Below are positions 33,487-38,782 of a stretch of DNA of 38,782 nucleotides, one piece after another. Numbering within the stretch: the first letter of the stretch is position 1; the number at the start of each line of letters is the position of its first letter. The DNA comes from Deltaproteobacteria bacterium (GTDB lineage Bacteria > Myxococcota > B64-G9), in assembly GCA_019314375.1 (NCBI GenBank), contig JAFCZJ010000068.1:1-38782 (forward strand), in the 5' to 3' direction. The notes under the pieces were generated by a model that saw nothing but the letters and a program-made list of their open reading frames with translations, did no database searches and was not told the origin of the DNA. The translations under genes and the position numbers were made by a program.

Positions 33487-33709
33487 GGAGTTCGTCCCGC
33501 GTCCAGATTCGTCCTTCCTTGCCGCTGCCACTGGAGGACTTTCGAGCCATCTCGATCAACTCTTTCATGGCATGGACAGCTGGCACATCACCCGCATACG
33601 AGATCAGGTATTCTCGAAGCAGAGCATTGACAGAGGTTCCTTGTTCCAGTGACCTGATCCTTGCCCGCTTCAGGACCTCGTCATCCACCGTAATTGTCAA
33701 ATTCGCCAT
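33476..33709 (-). CDS. vapB: VapB-like ribbon-helix-helix antitoxin
   Basis: 77 residues from the ATG at 33709 (AGGAGG 5 nt upstream). The N-terminus (MANLTITVDDEVLKRARIRS) has the strand and first helix of a CopG/RHH DNA-binding domain, with a conserved Gly-Thr-Ser-Val-Asn turn. The C-terminal part (about 45-77) is the likely VapC-binding region. Such antitoxins repress their own promoter; an 11-bp perfect palindrome lies just upstream at 33738-33766. Confidence 0.9.
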   Translation of the reverse strand: MANLTITVDDEVLKRARIRSLEQGTSVNALLREYLISYAGDVPAVHAMKELIEMARKSSSGSGKEGRIWTRDELHER

Positions 33710-33737
33710 GCCAGCCTCCTGCTGCCACAAATGATAT

Positions 33738-33783
33738 CCGTGCTACACGTGTTCAGTGTAGCACGGAACGGCCTCGATCACAA
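33738..33783 (-). promoter_or_regulatory. vapBC promoter with palindromic operator
   Basis: Read on the minus strand: TTGTGA (33778-33783), 17 bp, TACACT (33755-33760) with an extended TG before it. A perfect inverted repeat of 11 bp (CCGTGCTACAC, 7-bp gap, GTGTAGCACGG; 33738-33766) covers the -10 box, so antitoxin binding there would block RNA polymerase. Confidence 0.7.
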
Positions 33784-33808
33784 TGGGTTCACGAAATCCC
33801 AGATCCAT

Positions 33809-35917
33809 TCAAATCCCCGGCAGAGGCTGCCCGCCGGCGAAGGTGACCTGGAAAAGCTCATTGCCCTCCGGATCGTAGTAACGCAGGCGCATCTCCGGCG
33901 GCGAGGCCACGGGGTCGAAATCCACGTAGGTCATGGTGGGTGAGGGATAACCCCATAAAAACTGTTCCGGCGGCAAAGGATCGAATTCCAGCCCGACCGC
34001 TTCGATCATGGCATCCCTGTCGCCTAAGGGGTTGGACTGGGCTCCGGGCCCCATCATGAACTCCCAAAACTGTTCCCCGGCCTTGCCGGGCGGATCCAGG
34101 CGCCCCACCGTGGCCATGTGGAAATCCCCGGTGACGAAGTAGACGTTTTCCACCCCGGCATCCCGGATGAAATGGATCAACGCTTCCCGCTGCCCGTCTT
34201 CGTGGTTTCCGTCCGCGTCCTGCACCGGATAGCCTTCCCAGCGATCCTGGTCTTTGAGCCAGAGGTAGGGCATGTCCATGATGGGTACCGAGTTGAGCAC
34301 CAGCTTGAAAACCGCAGAAGAAGAAGTCAGGCCCTGCTTGAGCCATTCCATCTGCTCCGGACTGATGTACTGGGCATCGAGCGAATGCCGAGTCGAGGGC
34401 TTGCGCTCGGAACGGCAATCCAGGGCAAAAAGTTCCAAGGTGTCACCCCAGCGCCAAGAGCGCCATAGGCGGTCCGGATTTTCGGGCATGCGCTTGAGCG
34501 GGTTGAACTCCCACAAGGACTGAATGCCCATGGCCCAGCGCTCGGGATCGATGGTCTCTCCCGAGTAATCGTTGATCAACTCGTGATCATCGGCCACGGG
34601 CAAATAGATCGCATCCTTCAACACGCCCCGAAAGCCTTCGGTCTGCCAATTCTCGGTCCACATGCGCCTGTAGTCATCCAAGCTCTCCGCATCGTCGGCG
34701 TAGATGGCGTCGCCCAAGTGCAAATAAAGCGTGAAGGGCTCGAAGATCGCGTTCTCTATCAGGGTAGGATATGGGGTCTCGCGCTGATGGGTGCCATGGG
34801 TGCCGGAAAGGGTCAGGCGCACCAGGGCCCCCGGCGGCGGCGCGGCGGAGAAATGGCCGATGGGGCTGCGGGCCGTGGCCTGGCCCGAGCCATCCTGTAC
34901 GAAGAAAGCATATGCATGCCATCGGCCCGGGATGAGGCCTTCCACCCGAGCGTGCACCGTCCCAGCCAGGCCCGGCTCCACTTCTTTGTCCCAAAGCAGG
35001 TCCACCAGGTCGGCATCGGCCGGGTCCACGTCGGGCAACCAAACCTTGAGACGGACGGCTTCTTCCGTCCGAACCAAGGCCCAAAGCGTCATGCCGCCCA
35101 CTTCCGGTTCGCCGGCCATGACGCCCGCGGGGAAAACCAGTTCATCTTCAGGCAGGTCTTCGGCCGTCAGCGTCACCGGGTTCACCGGCGTGTGGGGGGG
35201 CGGTTCCCACAGCTTGGGCCCATCGTCCCCGGAGCAAGACAGCAAAAATAGAAGCACGAAAGCAGCCAGGCCGAAGAGGCCCAAAGCCACAAGCAAACCC
35301 TTCAGCAAGCCTCGGGCATGAAGCCTGCCAGCGAATATGCCGATCAGGCCCCCCATCAGGCCCAGCAACGCGCCCAGCATGGCACCCAGAAAGCCCACTT
35401 GGGAGCCGCTCAACCAAGCACCGGGGGGCTGCGTTGGATCTTCGCCATCCTCGAACTGCACAAGCTCCAGGTCGCGAAGTTCGACTCGCCCTTTGCCCGG
35501 CATGACCAAATTGACCACCAGCCTGGTGGGCGCCGAGGACTCGGGTCGGGTGTTATTGAATGGCAAGACGAAAAGACGCCAGTCCTGATCTCCCGTCAAA
35601 ACCTTCAGGGGACCTTGTTCGCTCAAGCTTCGCGAAAAGAATCGCTTGCCGTCGTCAAAGTGATTCCACATCTCCAGATAGGCCTTGCCGACAACGCCCT
35701 GACAACGCACCTGCCCACGCAAAGCGTAGACCGACTGCTCAATGTCGGGTTCATCAAACACCAATAGCTCCGTCACCTTGGGCGCGGACTCACTCTGCTC
35801 AAGCGCCCAGCCCCCAGCCTGGGGCCCTTCAAGCCGACTCAAAACCTCGGCCGCCTGAACAAACAAGGAAAACAAAAATAGGGACAAACCGACAAATAGA
35901 AACAGGATGCGCCTCAT
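33809..35917 (-). CDS. PhoD-like metallophosphatase fused to an N-terminal sandwich and membrane module
   Basis: 702 residues, GGAGG 6 nt before the ATG. Residues 1-22 are a signal peptide; 23-155 a jelly-roll-like beta domain; 173-196 and 203-227 two membrane helices, the second ending in LLSC (Cys228), a lipobox in the middle of the protein; 270-355 a fibronectin/PhoD N-terminal-like domain; 365-700 the PhoD phosphatase domain with LHLGDAIYAD (400-408), DDHE (443-446) and GDFH (597-600) metal motifs. PhoD-type enzymes hydrolyse phosphomonoesters or diesters outside the cell. The layout suggests two genes joined, the second having begun as a lipoprotein. The PycTM-like gene lies 51 bp upstream. 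Confidence 0.88.
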   Translation of the reverse strand: MRRILFLFVGLSLFLFSLFVQAAEVLSRLEGPQAGGWALEQSESAPKVTELLVFDEPDIEQSVYALRGQVRCQGVVGKAYLEMWNHFDDGKRFFSRSLSEQGPLKVLTGDQDWRLFVLPFNNTRPESSAPTRLVVNLVMPGKGRVELRDLELVQFEDGEDPTQPPGAWLSGSQVGFLGAMLGALLGLMGGLIGIFAGRLHARGLLKGLLVALGLFGLAAFVLLFLLSCSGDDGPKLWEPPPHTPVNPVTLTAEDLPEDELVFPAGVMAGEPEVGGMTLWALVRTEEAVRLKVWLPDVDPADADLVDLLWDKEVEPGLAGTVHARVEGLIPGRWHAYAFFVQDGSGQATARSPIGHFSAAPPPGALVRLTLSGTHGTHQRETPYPTLIENAIFEPFTLYLHLGDAIYADDAESLDDYRRMWTENWQTEGFRGVLKDAIYLPVADDHELINDYSGETIDPERWAMGIQSLWEFNPLKRMPENPDRLWRSWRWGDTLELFALDCRSERKPSTRHSLDAQYISPEQMEWLKQGLTSSSAVFKLVLNSVPIMDMPYLWLKDQDRWEGYPVQDADGNHEDGQREALIHFIRDAGVENVYFVTGDFHMATVGRLDPPGKAGEQFWEFMMGPGAQSNPLGDRDAMIEAVGLEFDPLPPEQFLWGYPSPTMTYVDFDPVASPPEMRLRYYDPEGNELFQVTFAGGQPLPGI

Positions 35918-35968
35918 CTCAATCCTCCATTGACCTTCGACGAGACACTGAGTCTATATGATTCTTGT

Positions 35969-36541
35969 TCAGGACAACAAGGGAGACAACATACGACCCA
36001 ACCAGAGCGCGGCCGAGGCCAGCGTGGCCAGCTGGGCCCAACGATAGACACTGAATTTTCGTTCTTCCACCTGGGCCAATTCGTAAACCTGCCTGGCCGT
36101 GCTGTCGAAAAGATCTTCAAGCCCCACCCGACGCAAATCCTCGGCATAGGTTGCGGCATTGCGCCGACCCAGAATATCCGAGAAAAACATCAATCGGGCA
36201 TTTGAACCCTGACGCATGCCGGGCAGACGAGCCCAAACAACGGCCAAGCATGTCAAAGCCGCCAAGGACGCAGCCCCCAAGGCCAAAAGAGTCCAAATAC
36301 CGCTCAAGCCACCGGCCGCCGCCGTGGCCAAAAAAATGGAATTAAGCAGCAAGAGGCTGTTGGCTTTCTTATCAATGAACGTAATGAAAGACTGATTATG
36401 CCCCAGGATATCCATGGCCAAATCCAAACGGGCCGAAAGGGACAGATCCAACTCACCCACCACCGTCGCCACTTTTTCCGGTCGCCGACGGCGACGTTCC
36501 TGCTCCAAATCATGAATACGCTCAGCACCAAGAGCTCCCAC
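35969..36541 (-). CDS. Pycsar effector (PycTM)-like DUF5706 membrane protein
   Basis: 190 residues from the GTG at 36541, which has AGGAGGT 5 nt upstream; longer starts at 36583 and 36625 have no ribosome site. A helical, Arg-rich start (residues 1-40) leads to FITFIDKKANSLLLLNSIFLA, the D-K-A segment at the entry of the first helix (about 60-77), a second helix (82-103), then a helical region with RLMFFSDILGR, the YELAQVEERKFSVYRWAQ segment and a third helix (167-185). This is the DUF5706/PycTM pattern of Pycsar membrane effectors, which disrupt the membrane on sensing cyclic UMP or CMP. No cyclase gene is visible on either side. Confidence 0.85.
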   Translation of the reverse strand: MGALGAERIHDLEQERRRRRPEKVATVVGELDLSLSARLDLAMDILGHNQSFITFIDKKANSLLLLNSIFLATAAAGGLSGIWTLLALGAASLAALTCLAVVWARLPGMRQGSNARLMFFSDILGRRNAATYAEDLRRVGLEDLFDSTARQVYELAQVEERKFSVYRWAQLATLASAALWLGRMLSPLLS

Positions 36542-36709
36542 ATTCCACCTCCTCTCACCTCTACCCAAACAAGTAGCAATCATCGTGCCATCCAAAAACG
36601 CCCCAGCTTCAGGCCCAAAAACCAAACCGCCACCCCATCAACGCACCATATCGAACCATCCCCTTGCCAAGATCGCCCCAATTTGAAGCATGGTTCCATG
36701 GGGGGCAAG
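36542..36709. other. Gene-free stretch before the repeat cluster
   Basis: From 36542 to the ATG at 37042 there is no supported gene. 36542-36709 holds only the ribosome site of the PycTM-like gene; the rest (36710-37012) is covered by palindromic repeats and the parDE promoter. Open frames here translate the repeats and are not genes. Confidence 0.6.
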
Positions 36710-36772
36710 CAAGCCCCAACGGGGCGCAATAGATGTGCGAAACGTCATCTTATTACGCCCCTTTGGGGCTTG
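36710..36772. repeat. 22-bp inverted repeat of a REP-like element
   Basis: The 22-mer at 36710-36731 is the reverse complement of 36751-36772 at 20 of 22 positions, with a 19-bp loop. Each arm itself contains a short hairpin (GCCCC, 3 nt, GGGGC). The right arm is the beginning of the 75-bp tandem repeat. Confidence 0.8.
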
Positions 36773-36922
36773 TGTTGTGTTGCGGACCCATAACCAGAAG
36801 CCCAGGGCGTTGCCCCGGGCTTTCTTATTACGCCCCTTTGGGGCTTGTGTTGTGTTGCGGACCCATGTCCAGAAGCCCAGGGCGTTGCCCCGGGCTTTCT
36901 TATCACGCCCCTTTGGGGCTTG
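36748..36922. repeat. 75-bp palindromic tandem repeat, 2.3 copies
   Basis: Copies start at 36748, 36823 and 36898, exactly 75 bp apart; the third is partial. Each unit holds GCCCC-TTT-GGGGC and an imperfect GC hairpin (AGCCCAGGGC, 3 nt, GCCCCGGGCT). The first two units differ at only a few positions. The structure resembles REP/BIME elements; no transposase or RAYT gene is in the window. Confidence 0.9.
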
Positions 36923-36983
36923 CGAAGGCGGAGATCGTGGTGTTGCCCCCGAATTTGTTACGCACCCGGGTCCATGGCGAATA

Positions 36984-37012
36984 TTGGCAAATATCTGTCA
37001 CCGTGCTACGAT
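36984..37012 (+). promoter_or_regulatory. Promoter for the ParDE-like module
   Basis: TTGGCA (36984-36989), 17 bp, TACGAT (37007-37012) with an extended TGC directly before the -10 box, 29 bp before the ATG at 37042. The -10 region contains CCGTGCTAC, the same 9-mer as in the vapBC promoter. Confidence 0.7.
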
Positions 37013-37041
37013 TAATAAGAGTCACAAAGGAGGTAGCGGCC

Positions 37042-37290
37042 ATGTCCAGTTCCCTCAATCTTTCGCTGACAGACGAACTTCGTTCGTTTGTCGACGCCAA
37101 TAGCGGCGATGGCACTCTGTACGCCACGCCAAGCGAGTTTGTCCGCGATCTCTTGCGTCAACGAAAGTCGCAGCAGGAAGCTCAAGCTATTCGCGGCGGA
37201 ATCCTCGAAGGATACCGTGATGCCCTTGCTGGCCGCGTCGTCGAATTCGACGGCGATTTACTGAAGGTCTTGAAGAAGGCAAAAAGTTGA
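37042..37290 (+). CDS. parD: ParD-like antitoxin
   Basis: 82 residues from the ATG at 37042 (AAAGGAGG 9 nt upstream); frames extending upstream into the repeats are spurious. The N-terminal part (SSSLNLSLTDELRSFVDANS) is an RHH DNA-binding fold, ATPSEFVRDLLRQR is a ParD-type second helix, and the C-terminal half (RGGILEGYRDALAGRVVEFDG) is the typical toxin-binding helix. It is thought to neutralise ParE and to repress its own operon. The toxin start overlaps the stop by 4 bp. Confidence 0.88.
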   Translation: MSSSLNLSLTDELRSFVDANSGDGTLYATPSEFVRDLLRQRKSQQEAQAIRGGILEGYRDALAGRVVEFDGDLLKVLKKAKS

Positions 37291-37670
37291 GCCGGATAAA
37301 AAAACGGCCCCTGAAACTGCTCCTGACCGAGAGGGCCATAGCCGATCTGCTGGCGATCAAATCTTACTCGACGGACCAATGGGGAAAACGCACCGCGACC
37401 CGATATCTTGCCGACATCGAATCCGGCCTTCAGTTCATCACTCAAAACCCCGGCCTTCTCAGCCCAATCGAGGGATTGCCCGAAACGTTACAGCACTATT
37501 CGGTGAGAAAACACGTACTTATATGCGATGTTCGCCCGAAATCAATCATCGTGCTTACGGTAATTCACGGCAGCATGGACATCCCGAACCGACTTTCCGA
37601 ATTGCTTCCCACCTTGTCCACCGAGGTCTCGATGCTGCACGAAAAAATCACGGCAGCCCATGGAAGATGA
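37287..37670 (+). CDS. parE: ParE-like toxin
   Basis: 127 residues from a TTG that overlaps the antitoxin stop (TTGA), implying coupling. The sequence KLLLTERAIADLLAIKSYSTDQWG is the ParE/RelE-family N-terminal strand and helix pair; YLADIESGLQFITQNPGL, HYSVRKHVLICDV and IIVLTVIHGSMD are the following strands of this fold. ParE toxins usually target DNA gyrase, RelE-type ones cut mRNA; the sequence favours ParE, but I cannot exclude a RelE variant. The tail is about 25 residues longer than usual. Confidence 0.85.
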   Translation: MSRIKKRPLKLLLTERAIADLLAIKSYSTDQWGKRTATRYLADIESGLQFITQNPGLLSPIEGLPETLQHYSVRKHVLICDVRPKSIIVLTVIHGSMDIPNRLSELLPTLSTEVSMLHEKITAAHGR

Positions 37671-37736
37671 AGACAGGCCTTGCACTGAGGCAGTCGGGTG
37701 CCTACCTTGTTAGGATCAAGGAGGGTCGCATTCCCG

Positions 37737-38782
37737 ATGACTGCCAGCCAAACGAACCCTACTGACTTTTTGAGCCATCTTCGCCACTTCGCTTGGCTGT
37801 TCTTCTTCCTGCTGCTGCCGGGCCAGGTCGCGGCGCAGACCCAAGATCACAAAAAGAAACAACCTCCCGTGCGGGTGGAAATCTTGGCGGACGTGGCTCA
37901 GGTGGGCCTGGGCGAGGAATATCGCCTGGGTGTTCGGCTGCACATGGCCCCGGGTTGGCATATCTATTGGCTTTATCCAGGCAACACGGGCAAAGCCACA
38001 CGCGTTCAATTCAGCTCCGATGAAAACCACACCAAGGTCCTGGAACCTCAGTTCCCGGCCCCTGAGGTCTTCGACGCCAAGCACATCGATGACTTGAGTT
38101 TCGGCTATTCCGGCTCGACACTGCTCTGGGCCACGGCCATGACCTTCGACAGCCCGACGGACGGCAAAACCCGCATCCAGGCCGAAGTACAATGGTTGGC
38201 TTGCAAAGAGGCCTGTGTCACGGGCAAGGCCAAGCCCAGCCTGACCTTGCCGGTCGGGGATGCGGCCAAGGCCTCACCGCATGCCAAACTCTTCGAGGCG
38301 GCCTCCGCCGCCAACCCCAAACAAGCCGCCGCCGATCAGGTCTGGCTCGATAGCGCCAAGTACGTCGACGGGCAGTGGGAGCTTCATTACGGACTCTCGG
38401 CGGACATGAAGGCCACGTCCTTTGTGCCCCGCTGGTTGCAGGGTGGTTCCTGCAAGATCCTGGAATATGGCATTGAGAAAGGAGACAAGGGGCAGACCGC
38501 GCGCATTCGCCTGAAAGGCGACAACTGCCTGCCCGGCACGGGGGGCATCATCACCCGAGCCGACATGCCCCCCCTGGGCATCAGCGCCTTCGCAGCCGAA
38601 GAACCCCCCCCCTTGACGGCCAGCGCCAAAGATCCGACCGAAAAAACCAAAGCAGAAACCGAGACGCCCCTGCTGCCCATGGAGCAAAAATCCCTCTGGA
38701 TGATGCTCCTTTTCGCCTTTTTAGGCGGGCTTTTGCTCAACGTCATGCCCTGCGTCATCCCGGTGGTCATCCCCAAGATGCT
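37737..38782 (+). CDS. DsbD/ScsB-family thiol:disulfide reductase, N-terminal part (3' truncated)
   Basis: Runs off the right edge; 348 residues are present. AAGGAGG lies about 12 nt before the ATG. A signal peptide (residues about 18-33) leads to a periplasmic domain (about 45-310) with WHIYWLYPGNTGKATRV, the redox pair Cys156/Cys160 in WLACKEACVTG and a further Cys pair in the GGSCKILEYG/GDNCLPGTGG region. From about 322 the first membrane helix begins: LGGLLLNVMPCVIPVV, matching the ScsB/DsbD transmembrane Cys motif. Family role: passing electrons from the cytoplasm to periplasmic thiols. The many disulfide-rich proteins in the window could be clients; that is inference. Confidence 0.92.
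   Translation, partial: MTASQTNPTDFLSHLRHFAWLFFFLLLPGQVAAQTQDHKKKQPPVRVEILADVAQVGLGEEYRLGVRLHMAPGWHIYWLYPGNTGKATRVQFSSDENHTKVLEPQFPAPEVFDAKHIDDLSFGYSGSTLLWATAMTFDSPTDGKTRIQAEVQWLACKEACVTGKAKPSLTLPVGDAAKASPHAKLFEAASAANPKQAAADQVWLDSAKYVDGQWELHYGLSADMKATSFVPRWLQGGSCKILEYGIEKGDKGQTARIRLKGDNCLPGTGGIITRADMPPLGISAFAAEEPPPLTASAKDPTEKTKAETETPLLPMEQKSLWMMLLFAFLGGLLLNVMPCVIPVVIPKM

Noticed and set aside
36748-36922. CRISPR array
   Set aside because: Units are directly adjacent 75-bp palindromic repeats with no variable spacers, and no cas gene is present. The 99-bp and 15-bp repeats elsewhere are coding.
36690-37103. Open frames of 137 and 185 residues over the repeat region
   Set aside because: They translate the 75-bp repeats (SPGRCPGL/YYAPLGL pattern) and run into the parD gene; the real start is the ATG at 37042 with its own ribosome site.

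Overview
The window is GC-rich and very dense in secreted and surface proteins. It most resembles a Myxococcota/Bradymonadia-type (former deltaproteobacterial) chromosome. Three proteins end in a MYXO-CTERM-like tail (Gly-Cys-x-Cys, hydrophobic stretch, Arg-rich end). Ten proteins carry a lipobox, several followed by low-complexity Asp-Ala-Gly linkers. One has Cys-rich DUF4215-type repeats and one a MopE-like Asp/Cys-rich tail. There are also FHA-domain proteins and short Cys-rich lipoproteins. This placement is inference; no rRNA or tRNA gene was seen, and no CRISPR array or insertion sequence.

Layout. 1-6736 (+): the 3' end of a glutamine synthetase-family gene, a heparinase II/III-like secreted protein, and a translationally coupled repeat-rich surface protein. 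6705-9858: a zinc-ribbon protein (-), a small acidic membrane protein (+), then two lipoproteins (-). 9991-14997 (+): a beta-helix/VCBS lipoprotein with a long DAG linker, a small unknown ORF, two outer-membrane barrel candidates and a YigZ/IMPACT protein. 14984-18346 (-): a Cys-rich lipoprotein, a clostripain-like C11 protease lipoprotein and a radical SAM protein, the last two 2 bp apart. 18470-20815 (+): two lipoproteins, the second a HEAT-like repeat protein. 20825-26778 (-): a run of five genes read in the order CysZ/EI24-like membrane protein, standalone NFACT-R protein, lipoprotein, subtilisin-like protease, Bax-inhibitor-1 protein. 26866-29145: a radical SAM protein (+), a Cys-rich lipoprotein (-), and an FHA protein plus a two-helix membrane protein (+). 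29108-31862 (-): a saccharopine dehydrogenase-like enzyme and a lipoprotein esterase with a starch-binding-like end. 31915-33067 (+): a second FHA protein and a helical unknown. 33064-37670: a small accessory island with VapBC, a PhoD-like phosphatase fused to a membrane module, a Pycsar-effector-like (DUF5706) membrane protein, a cluster of palindromic repeats and a ParDE-like pair. 37737-end (+): the 5' part of a DsbD/ScsB-family thiol:disulfide reductase.

How the genes fit together. Much of the window reads as an outward-facing programme: polysaccharide-active proteins, proteases, an esterase and lipoproteins with flexible linkers, with thiol handling at the right end. The two parts most worth following up are the protease/radical SAM/Cys-rich lipoprotein group at 14984-18346, which could be a peptide- or protein-modifying system, and the island at 33064-37670, where a PycTM-like effector sits without a visible cyclase beside two toxin-antitoxin modules and repeats.
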